Both the position numbers and the translations under genes were made by a program. Of a DNA stretch of 64,000 nucleotides, positions 1-6,354 are shown piece by piece (position 1 is the first letter of the stretch; the number at the start of each line of letters is the position of its first letter). The stretch is from Cuneatibacter caecimuris (GTDB lineage: Bacteria; Bacillota; Clostridia; Lachnospirales; Lachnospiraceae), in contig NZ_SGXF01000002.1 in assembly GCF_004216775.1 (NCBI RefSeq), positions 62,001-126,000 on the forward strand, read 5' to 3'. Under the pieces are notes generated by a model, which worked only from the letters and a program-made list of their open reading frames with translations, was not told where the DNA came from and made no database searches.

Positions 1-1056
1 TGTTTGCAGGCTGGCGCACTGCAGGTTGCTGGCCTCAAACTGTATTTGATTGCCGAATCCCCGTTCTTTCCGGCTGAACAGCCGCACGCTGTACACATTT
101 CCAAGCTGAATTGCCAGCGGTTCCACCTCTGCCTCATAATAGGCTGTCCACTCATTTTCCGTCCAGCTGGATTGCACGATTTTCTTGTTCGTGTTGAAAA
201 AACTGTAGATCCTGTCAATGGTCTTATCTGTCTGTGCTGCGTTCGGCACGAAGTCTTTTGGTTCGATTCTCTGGACGTCTGCTTTCACGTCCACGCCCGC
301 AGCCCCGAAGGTACTGCTTTCTACGCTCAGGTAATTGTCCACAAATTCCTGTACCCTTGCTTTGACATCCTCTTCCCGCAGAGATTGTTTGAAGAGCAGA
401 AGCCAGCGCACGATACCTGAATTTTTAATGGCCTTAATGATGCCCTGATCAATGGTCCCGATCACTTGCATCATTTCCGCCAATGCCGGGGCCGGACTTT
501 CGCCGAAAATATCGCTTTCGTTGAAATCCTGCCGCATGTGGATAATATCGGAATACCGAAATGCCGATCCTTTCCCGTTCCTGTACCAGAATTTCAAAAA
601 CAGTTCGCCGGATTTTGAATAAACCGTTTCCACCTGCACGCATGGAATCGGATATAGCTGTATTGGTTTTCCGTTGTCGTCCCGCACCACCAGAATGAAC
701 GCATTGTTATTCAGACAGAGCTGCGTTGCAACTTTTTCCTGCAGCTGCTGCCCCGTCATATATGGGTTTGGTTCTGAAAGCAGGAAGCGGATGGATGCAT
801 CCGGGTTTACTTTCAATCCATTTTTTGGATCATGCCGGATGTGCTTCGCCACCAGTTTTCCTATTGCTTTCACCTTCGGCCGGATGCAGGCCCGCACAAT
901 ATCGCTTTCGTACAGGCGTCCGTTCCAGGCAAGATAACTCTCCCCATAGGTTGTCACCATCTGCATCACGCTTTTTTCGGACGGGGTTTCCGCTGCCTGG
1001 TTCGTTTTTTCCACTTCCTGGTCCTCTGTAGGATCTCGTTTCCAAAATGGTTTCAT
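1..1056 (-). CDS. Phage portal protein, HK97 type (3' end outside window)
   Basis: Open for 352 codons from the ATG at 1056 to the window edge, so the C-terminus is missing. The product begins MKPFWKRDPTEDQEVEKTNQ and has portal-like stretches such as YLAWNGRLYESDIVRACIR, LLSEPNPYMTGQQ, NNNAFILVVRDD and FRYSDIIHMRQDFNESDIFG. Portals form the dodecameric ring at the capsid vertex through which DNA is packed and ejected. It starts 8 bases after the large terminase stop, the normal terminase-portal order. Family assigned from position and these motifs. Confidence 0.88.
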   Translation of the reverse strand, partial: MKPFWKRDPTEDQEVEKTNQAAETPSEKSVMQMVTTYGESYLAWNGRLYESDIVRACIRPKVKAIGKLVAKHIRHDPKNGLKVNPDASIRFLLSEPNPYMTGQQLQEKVATQLCLNNNAFILVVRDDNGKPIQLYPIPCVQVETVYSKSGELFLKFWYRNGKGSAFRYSDIIHMRQDFNESDIFGESPAPALAEMMQVIGTIDQGIIKAIKNSGIVRWLLLFKQSLREEDVKARVQEFVDNYLSVESSTFGAAGVDVKADVQRIEPKDFVPNAAQTDKTIDRIYSFFNTNKKIVQSSWTENEWTAYYEAEVEPLAIQLGNVYSVRLFSRKERGFGNQIQFEASNLQCASLQT

Positions 1057-1064
1057 TCTGTCTC

Positions 1065-2909
1065 CTATATTACGCTCAAATAATCGTTCAGGTTATCTTC
1101 CAGCACCACGCATGCGTCCAATAGTGCCGCCGTTCCGTCTATGCGCCGCCGCTGATTGCTGGTCTTGTGCGGCTGGATGTTTCCGTTCTTGTCCTCATCC
1201 ACGGCTGTGTTGCACAGGCACCACTTGTCCACCGGGTTGTTATTATAATTAATCAGTTTCGCCTGAAGATTGGCTCTCAGGTTTTTCATCGGGCCGGAAA
1301 GGGTTTGTTTCCCCTGTCTGACCGGAACCATAACTGATTCCCCGAACTCATTTTTCATTTCTTCCACCCAATATGTCGCTGACCAAGCATCATACCCGGT
1401 CAGGAAAATATGGATTCCATATTCCCGCTCTATCTCCCGGAACCACTCCGTTACATACTTGTGGTGGATCTTATTTCCCGGGCAGGTTCTGATATATCCT
1501 TTTTTGATCCAGACATCGTATGGTATCTTGTCCTCAATCACTCTTTTTTCCACAAGCTCCGCTGGAATCCAATACATGGACATGACATAGATATGCGGGT
1601 CTCCCGGAACCTGGAAGATCACTTTTGCCGCCGTCAAGTCCGTTGTACTGGATAGGTCCGCCCCGCCGATTCCATACCTGGGCCGCAGGGCCGATAAATC
1701 AAATGTGTCTGTATTGTTGGCTTCTTCGAATGTAAGCCATGCCTCCGCTGTAGTTTCCGGAACGTTGAAATCTTTACAGAGCAGGTTCTTGACCAGGGCG
1801 GAGTTGAGTTTTGCTTTTTTTACCTTCGCTTCCAGCTGGTCCGAGCGCTTGATTGTTCCAAGTCCAGGGTTTGCTTTAATCCAGCATTCCGGATCAGTCC
1901 ATTCTTTTCTATTATCAAGCTCGTAAATGATCGGTAAAAAATGTTCATCCTGATATCCCGTCGGATCTCCAAAGCCATTGATCAGGTTTGCAGCTTCGTC
2001 ATATTTTCTATCAAAAATATGTTCACGAACCATTCCGGCGGTCGTCGTTATAAAAATCATCGGTTCCTCACGGGATGAGGTTCCGTCCACAACTACATCA
2101 TAGAGATTGTCGTCTGTCCAGGCATGGATTTCGTCCATCGTGGCGCAGTGCACATTCAGGCCGTCCAAGGTCTCACTGTCCCGTCCCAATGGTTTGAAAA
2201 AGCTGTCGTTAAAATCTGCGGTCAGTTCCGCTACAAGCGGTTTGTTCCGGCGCAGAAGCACGCTGCTTTTTTTCACCATCCGTTTGGCTTCCAGCCAAAT
2301 AATTTTGGCCTGGTCTTTTTTTGTCGCTACGGCATATACTTCGGCACCGGCTTCTCCGTCTGCCAGCTGCATATATAATCCGATTGCTGCGGACAACGTG
2401 GATTTCCCGTTTTTCCTGGCAACCATCAGCAGGACTTCGCGGTATTTCCGCAGTCCTGTGACCTTGTGAATGATTCCAAATGCCGCTGCCACAAGGGCCT
2501 TTTGCCATAATTCTAGGATGAACGGTTTCCCGCCCATTTTCCCCTTACTGTGCCTGCAGTAATTTTCTACAAACTCTATTGCATGGTTCGCCCTGGCGGA
2601 ACTATATTCCCACTCGCTGAGCGGATCTTCCAGAAATCTTATGATTTCCTGGTATACCCTGAAAACCTTCCAGCCGGTATTGATGCAGCCATTTATTTTC
2701 AGGGATTCCCGCTTTTTTAGAAATTCTTCCAGCTGATCTTTTTTCTTTTTCAGAAATGCGGCGCTGACATTCTGCTTCAGTTCCGCTTCCCTGATCTCAT
2801 TTTCCAGCTGTTCAATTTCCGCAAAAATGGGTTTTTCCCGGATCGTTTCCCAGTATTCCCGGATCGGGTTATACTGTTCGGAATAGACTACTTTACGGGC
2901 TGCGTTCAC
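1065..2909 (-). CDS. Phage terminase large subunit
   Basis: This 614-residue ATPase/nuclease pumps DNA into the procapsid. A Walker A-like motif reads VARKNGKST near residue 160, and the Walker B region reads CATMDEIHAW near residue 255. The C-terminal half contains IGGADLSSTTDLTA, typical of the nuclease domain (first metal-binding Asp in GADLS). The N-terminal 60 residues are charged and probably helical. Length fits Terminase_1-type enzymes (about 550-630). Its start overlaps the stop of the small subunit by one base, so the two are probably translationally coupled. Confidence 0.93.
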   Translation of the reverse strand: MNAARKVVYSEQYNPIREYWETIREKPIFAEIEQLENEIREAELKQNVSAAFLKKKKDQLEEFLKKRESLKINGCINTGWKVFRVYQEIIRFLEDPLSEWEYSSARANHAIEFVENYCRHSKGKMGGKPFILELWQKALVAAAFGIIHKVTGLRKYREVLLMVARKNGKSTLSAAIGLYMQLADGEAGAEVYAVATKKDQAKIIWLEAKRMVKKSSVLLRRNKPLVAELTADFNDSFFKPLGRDSETLDGLNVHCATMDEIHAWTDDNLYDVVVDGTSSREEPMIFITTTAGMVREHIFDRKYDEAANLINGFGDPTGYQDEHFLPIIYELDNRKEWTDPECWIKANPGLGTIKRSDQLEAKVKKAKLNSALVKNLLCKDFNVPETTAEAWLTFEEANNTDTFDLSALRPRYGIGGADLSSTTDLTAAKVIFQVPGDPHIYVMSMYWIPAELVEKRVIEDKIPYDVWIKKGYIRTCPGNKIHHKYVTEWFREIEREYGIHIFLTGYDAWSATYWVEEMKNEFGESVMVPVRQGKQTLSGPMKNLRANLQAKLINYNNNPVDKWCLCNTAVDEDKNGNIQPHKTSNQRRRIDGTAALLDACVVLEDNLNDYLSVI

Positions 2910-3334
2910 TATCCATCACGCCCTCTCACAAAATCTTCAAAACCATCATCCTGCGGTGCCGGCTTTTCTGTTTTCGGCAGGCAGTCCACCAGAATTTTCA
3001 TTGCCTGGGTCTGTTTTTGGGACATCTGCAGATATAACTGGGCATCCGGGCTTTGTTTGGTCCCGTACTGGTTCTCACCGTTTTTATATTCAACCGTGGT
3101 CCCTTTCCTGATGATCCGGTCTCTCAAGTCTTGCATGGTCACAGTCATGAAAGCGACGTCTTTGATTGTCGCCAATACCAATTTCTTTTTATTTCCGTCT
3201 ATTTTTGTGAACAATCTATTTAGTCTGGATACTTCCTTTTCAATCCTTTTATTTTTCTCTATGTAGTTTGAAATGCTGTCAAATTCAGCTTCTCTTTTCT
3301 GCGCTTCCAGCTCATATTCTTTGTCATTGATCAT
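2909..3334 (-). CDS. Phage terminase small subunit, P27-like
   Basis: Small charged, helical protein (141 residues) directly upstream of the large subunit, as expected for the DNA-recognition subunit of the packaging motor. I chose the ATG at 3334 because a GGGGGG-type ribosome site sits upstream of it. The frame stays open to a GTG at 3385, which has no good ribosome site. The C-terminus is acidic (DDGFEDFVRGRDG). Family called from size, charge and position; there is no catalytic motif to confirm it. Confidence 0.72.
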   Translation of the reverse strand: MINDKEYELEAQKREAEFDSISNYIEKNKRIEKEVSRLNRLFTKIDGNKKKLVLATIKDVAFMTVTMQDLRDRIIRKGTTVEYKNGENQYGTKQSPDAQLYLQMSQKQTQAMKILVDCLPKTEKPAPQDDGFEDFVRGRDG

Positions 3335-3408
3335 CTTATACCACACCCCCCTTATGATCTCTTGTGTGTTCTTTGATGGGTTCACCTCGGTTAATTCCGG
3401 AAAAAATT

Positions 3409-3729
3409 TTAGCTGTCAGAAGGGGGGAGTATGGGATTTCCTTCGCTGTCAAACTGCAGTTCCACCAGTCCAGGAATCTCTTCGCCTTTCCCTTCTTTAT
3501 TGTGGCAGATATGGCAATCATATTTCAGATTCCAAAAGTCAAGAGAGATATGAGGATCATTGATATTGTCCGGTGTCAGCTCTTCTTTGTGATGTACGAT
3601 ATATCCCGGGACTTGGCCGCAGCTCTCACACATGCCTCCGTCCATAGATTTTCTGTGCGCGATATATGCAGTCCGGCAGTCCCGCCATTGCTTGCTGTGA
3701 TAGAATGCTTTTGCAAATTCTTTTGCCAT
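3409..3729 (-). CDS. Phage HNH endonuclease
   Basis: This 106-residue protein shows a complete HNH/zinc layout: CESCG near residue 34, VHHKEEL near 45 (the first His of HNH), the Asn in FWNLKYDC near 66, and CHICHNKEG near 72. HNH proteins next to terminases work with the large subunit in cos-end cleavage during packaging in phages such as HK97 (gp74). It lies between the late-operon leader and the terminase genes. It is the first protein of the late operon as far as I can see. Confidence 0.9.
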   Translation of the reverse strand: MAKEFAKAFYHSKQWRDCRTAYIAHRKSMDGGMCESCGQVPGYIVHHKEELTPDNINDPHISLDFWNLKYDCHICHNKEGKGEEIPGLVELQFDSEGNPILPPSDS

Positions 3730-3749
3730 ATTTTTTCGCTTTTTAAAAT

Positions 3750-3773
3750 CTCACCTGACCGCTGCCAGGTGAG
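3750..3773 (-). terminator. Perfect hairpin with U-rich tail, upstream of the HNH gene
   Basis: CTCACCTG and CAGGTGAG form an 8-bp perfect stem around an 8-base loop. On the minus strand the stem is followed by ATTTTAAAAAG. It lies 21 bases before the HNH start codon, so it would stop late transcription unless it is overcome. A second, weaker GCAA-tetraloop hairpin (UCCC/GGGA) followed by a T-rich run lies at about 3790-3812. Confidence 0.55.
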
Positions 3774-3814
3774 TTGAAAGGGGAAAATGAAAAAGACCTG
3801 TCCCTTGCGGGAAT

Positions 3815-3963
3815 CGGCGGCATCCGGAATTGAACCGGAACCCAGGGCGCTGCCTTGTCCACCTGCCATTGGTGGGATACCCCGTTACTTGCGCCGCTGG
3901 GGGAGAGCGGCGGCGCATGTGCCGTATGTCCTACGGCTGCAGCTTAGAGTGTATTATGCCGCC
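3815..3963 (-). ncRNA. Structured late-leader RNA with a tRNA-like acceptor and T arm
   Basis: On the minus strand the 5' end reads GGCGGCA TA (3963 down) and the 3' end reads TGCCGCC plus G (3822-3815), a perfect 7-bp acceptor-like stem. A textbook T arm, TCCGG TTCAATT CCGGA, adjoins the 3' strand exactly as in tRNA. Between them are a 6-bp GCCGTA/TACGGC hairpin (3921-3937), a 7-bp GCGCCGC/GCGGCGC hairpin (3891-3916), and CCACC-loop-GGTGG. At about 149 bases it is too long for a tRNA, no CCA is encoded, and I find no canonical D or anticodon arm. A degenerate 84-base tRNA within it (acceptor AGCGGCG, one mismatch) is an alternative. It does not resemble tmRNA. Confidence 0.5.
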
Positions 3964-4054
3964 GACTTACCCCGGATACCAGGGACAATCAGCCACCGGG
4001 CTGTTACACCCGGCAGCCGTATCTTGAAAAGGAGGGTAACAAGATTTCTCTTCT

Positions 4055-4076
4055 GTATGATATAATCGTATCATAC
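4055..4076. promoter_or_regulatory. Palindromic operator candidate at the late promoter
   Basis: GTATGATA and TATCATAC form a perfect 8-bp inverted repeat around a 6-base spacer. It lies between the stop of the late-regulator gene (4102) and the structured leader of the terminase operon. A TTGAGT hexamer overlaps its minus-strand upstream edge, but the -10 at 17 bases (TACAGA) is poor, as expected of an activator-dependent promoter. It is the best candidate binding site for the regulator encoded just upstream. Confidence 0.45.
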
Positions 4077-4101
4077 TCAACACGGAAAATGAGGCCATCT
4101 T

Positions 4102-4521
4102 TCACAGCTCTCCCAAGGCTTTTCCCACGTTTTCGATAAATCGGGCGGCTATCCGGCGCATCTGTCTTTCCGAATAACTTACGGTTGCCTGCATCCATAT
4201 GTAAGGCATGTTCCGGCTTCTGTCTGACCAGAAGCGTGCTCTAATTACTTTCCTGTATTCTTCCGGGATCTGGGCATAAGCCTTCTCTACCGCTTCCGTC
4301 TCACGCCTGATCCTCTCCATTCGCGGAGTGTTCAGAGCCATAGCAATTCTTTCTTCTGGTTTCTCTGGGAGATTCCCGCTGCCCTGCCCTCCATTTTCAG
4401 GCTTGCTGTGCAGCAATCGTTCCAGTGCTGTTTCATATTCTGCTTTCTCGGCTGGGTATCTCCTAATCACCCGCTCTATGATTGCCCAGCTGTCACGCGG
4501 TATTTTATATCCCATCTGCAT
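4102..4521 (-). CDS. Phage late transcription regulator, ArpU/RinA-like
   Basis: This 139-residue protein has a C-terminal sigma-region-4-like helix-turn-helix (VSYSERQMRRIAARFIENVG near residue 110) after a helical segment around IPEEYRKVIRARFW. ArpU/RinA-type proteins occupy this position between the early genes and terminase and switch on late transcription. A palindrome 26 bases downstream of its stop is a plausible target. Alternatively it could be a generic sigma-70-like phage protein. Family assigned from the HTH and the genomic position. Confidence 0.6.
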   Translation of the reverse strand: MQMGYKIPRDSWAIIERVIRRYPAEKAEYETALERLLHSKPENGGQGSGNLPEKPEERIAMALNTPRMERIRRETEAVEKAYAQIPEEYRKVIRARFWSDRSRNMPYIWMQATVSYSERQMRRIAARFIENVGKALGEL

Positions 4522-4589
4522 TTTCCTCCTTTCCTGATCTCCTGGAGATTACTCCGATACTGCTCCAGGCGTTCTCTGGTCATTTCCAT
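4476..4589 (-). CDS. Small phage protein of unknown function (37 aa)
   Basis: ATG at 4589 preceded by AGGTG at good spacing. The product begins MEMTRERLEQYRSNLQEIRK, a short amphipathic helix, and its end overlaps the start of the late regulator by 46 bases in another frame. It is too short to place in a family. The ribosome site is the main support, and it may act only in coupling translation of the regulator. Confidence 0.4.
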   Translation of the reverse strand: MEMTRERLEQYRSNLQEIRKGGKCRWDIKYRVTAGQS

Positions 4590-4605
4590 CGGCTTCACCT
4601 CCCAA

Positions 4606-4860
4606 TCAATTCCCTGCCCGGTCTATCTCTTCGAAACATTCTTTCAGTGTCCATTTTGGAACTTCGCACCACTCCATTGTATTAGGTTTTCCATCCTCCC
4701 GGTCCAGGTGTACGCTGCCTGGGCCTCCTTCAATCAAGTGCCCTCCCTCCCGCCAAATGCTTCCCGGATCAACAAATCTGTACCCTATCAGAAAGCCATC
4801 ATCATCATAAGCCTCGAAACAGCACATCTTAGTGCAGCGGAACCTCTTTATTTTGCTCAT
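4606..4860 (-). CDS. Phage hypothetical protein (84 aa)
   Basis: Begins MSKIKRFRCTKMCCFEAYDD and has cysteines at residues 9, 13 and 14 and one near 66. It overlaps the end of the upstream Lar-like gene by 32 bases, so it belongs to the same transcript. I do not recognise the family. The mix of charged residues and paired cysteines suggests a small metal-binding or compact cytosolic protein, which is only a guess. Confidence 0.6.
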   Translation of the reverse strand: MSKIKRFRCTKMCCFEAYDDDGFLIGYRFVDPGSIWREGGHLIEGGPGSVHLDREDGKPNTMEWCEVPKWTLKECFEEIDRAGN

Positions 4861-5029
4861 CTACATTCCTCCTGTTCCATGCTACCTCCGCATCCTCCGC
4901 CTTTAAAAATACATTAGATTGCGTCTCACAGACTTTGCATATCACTACTGCGAACGGTCCCTTGTCTATTTGTATGAGTTTTGCTTTCCCTCCGCAAAAC
5001 GGGCATGGTTTAAGTTTTATTTCGCTCAT
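4829..5029 (-). CDS. Lar-like restriction alleviation protein
   Basis: This 66-residue zinc-ribbon protein has LKPCPFCGGKAKLIQ at the start, a second pair CKVCET near residue 32, and ends in the AEDAEVAWNRRN signature common to phage Lar-family proteins. Lar of the Rac prophage reduces EcoKI restriction of unmodified DNA. With two DNA methylases just upstream, it fits an anti-restriction cluster. Whether it has that activity here is untested inference; many phage members are named by similarity only. Confidence 0.72.
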   Translation of the reverse strand: MSEIKLKPCPFCGGKAKLIQIDKGPFAVVICKVCETQSNVFLKAEDAEVAWNRRNVDEQNKEVPLH

Positions 5030-5032
5030 GTT

Positions 5033-5359
5033 TCATCCCTCCGGCAGATCAATATTGACAATGATAGCCTTAATCCACGGCAGCTCATTATATACTCTTT
5101 TCACTACGCCTCCCGGCTCCCGCCAGAAATCAACTCCACCCACGCAATCTTCCAGCACTCTTTCTCGTTCGTCGTCGTCATCATCCCGGAACCATATCCG
5201 GCTATTGCCCATTATGTATTCTCCGACATAGGCAGTTCCCCAGCTCCCGGCCCATCTCCCGTAGTCCTCACCTATGATCTCATAGTCTACCATAGGCAGT
5301 ATGGGTAGATCAGGGTTTGCTTTTATCAGGTCAAACAGTTCATTTATTTTTTCATTCAT
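5033..5359 (-). CDS. Phage hypothetical protein, acidic (108 aa)
   Basis: I start it at MNEKINELFDL (5359). AAAGGA sits just upstream, and an ATG two codons earlier (5365) is equally possible. The product contains VDYEIIGEDYGRWAGSWG and a run of acidic residues (RDDDDDERER). It has no signal peptide or membrane segment. Small proteins of this kind are common in early regions of Clostridia phages; I do not know a function. Confidence 0.6.
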   Translation of the reverse strand: MNEKINELFDLIKANPDLPILPMVDYEIIGEDYGRWAGSWGTAYVGEYIMGNSRIWFRDDDDDERERVLEDCVGGVDFWREPGGVVKRVYNELPWIKAIIVNIDLPEG

Positions 5360-5378
5360 TTTCATTTTCCTTTCTGCC

Positions 5379-6170
5379 TTACAGCACCATTTCCATCTGG
5401 CCGGCATCGTAATTCATCCACAATGTTTCCGTTCTCTTGATCCCCGCCTCTGCCTGCGTGCTTTTCTGCACCTTCCTCCATCCTGGCAGGAGATCGTTAT
5501 ATAGATCATTATCATATCCTGATAGCAGCACTTTTCCGGGATGTTCCCGGAGTGCCTCTAACAATTCCGCATGGTCCCGATCTTCCATTTCGCACCTGTA
5601 CAGATTTCCTTTTCTGGTTCCATGCAGGTAAGGCGGATCGGCGTAAATGAATACATCCCGTGTGTTGTACCGCTTAATCAGTTCCGTTGCTGGGAGATTT
5701 TCGATCTGGGCATTTTTCAGCCGCTCGCCTGCAGCAAGAAGTCTTTCCGGCAGCCCTCTCCACCCTCTTGTGGTGCTTGGTCCGTTGCTCTGCTTGCAGC
5801 TTCGGAATCCGTTCCGGTATACATTACCGCTGCCAATTCCCATCCAGCACCTTACCGCGAATTTCCGCGCCCGCTCAACGTCTGATTCATCTTCTCCCGC
5901 CTCGAACGACTGATAATATTCGTCCCGGCTATATGGGGTCATTTCCAATTTTGAAATCAATTCTTCTGGCTTTTCCCTGACCACACGAAAGTAATTGACC
6001 ACATTTCCGTCCAGATCATTGATGGTTTCTATCCTGGAAGGAGATTTATTGAAAAATACGGCCCCGCTGCCGAAATATGGTTCCAGGTATACCTCATGTG
6101 TCGGCATGTACCCGCATATCCAATCTGCTATGCGGTTTTTTGCCCCTGGGTATTTCAGAATACACTTCAT
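5379..6170 (-). CDS. Phage DNA adenine methylase, Dam/D12 class
   Basis: N6-adenine methyltransferase of about 263 residues, started at MKCILKYPGAKNR (6170), which has AGGAG 8 bases upstream. The SAM-binding motif I is YPGAKNRIADWI (D12 class shows FxGxK) with YFGSGAVFF following near residue 35. The catalytic DPPY reads YADPPYLHG near 175. TINDLDGNVVNYFR is typical of the Dam core. The enzyme would methylate phage DNA against host restriction. The frame is open upstream to 6308 without a usable start. Confidence 0.93.
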   Translation of the reverse strand: MKCILKYPGAKNRIADWICGYMPTHEVYLEPYFGSGAVFFNKSPSRIETINDLDGNVVNYFRVVREKPEELISKLEMTPYSRDEYYQSFEAGEDESDVERARKFAVRCWMGIGSGNVYRNGFRSCKQSNGPSTTRGWRGLPERLLAAGERLKNAQIENLPATELIKRYNTRDVFIYADPPYLHGTRKGNLYRCEMEDRDHAELLEALREHPGKVLLSGYDNDLYNDLLPGWRKVQKSTQAEAGIKRTETLWMNYDAGQMEMVL

Positions 6171-6354
6171 TTTCCCTCTCCTTTTCAAATTCTCCCCGAT
6201 GCCCCACCGGTGCCAGCGGCGTACCGGCATACCCCGGTCTCCTGCCCCAGTCCATTGCGTGCTGGCTGCAATGGGTTTCCATGTCATTCCGTTCAACTTC
6301 TTTTGCAATCAGTTGTTGAGTTATCCGAAAGGCCTTGCTTTTCTTGTCTCTCAT
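6094..6354 (-). CDS. Small phage protein overlapping both methylase genes (86 aa)
   Basis: The ATG at 6354 overlaps the cytosine methylase stop as ATGA, and GAGGAAACAGG sits upstream, so translation is probably coupled. The product begins MRDKKSKAFRITQQLIAKEV and is rich in Arg, Lys and His. Its last 25 codons overlap the adenine methylase in another frame. I know no family. Termination may simply be late and the functional part N-terminal. Confidence 0.5.
   Translation of the reverse strand: MRDKKSKAFRITQQLIAKEVERNDMETHCSQHAMDWGRRPGYAGTPLAPVGHRGEFEKERENEVYSEIPRGKKPHSRLDMRVHADT

Noticed and set aside
3815-3963. Calling this element a normal tRNA or a tmRNA.
   Set aside because: Too long for a tRNA, no D arm or U33 anticodon loop, no CCA; no tag frame, and a real tmRNA is present at 22601-22945.
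3787-4065. Plus-strand open frame across the late leader.
   Set aside because: It runs through the hairpins of the structured RNA, has no ribosome site and lies opposite to late transcription.
5379-6308. Longer adenine methylase starting at 6308.
   Set aside because: The first 46 codons are Trp/Arg-rich without motif similarity; the ATG at 6170 has AGGAG and begins right before motif I.
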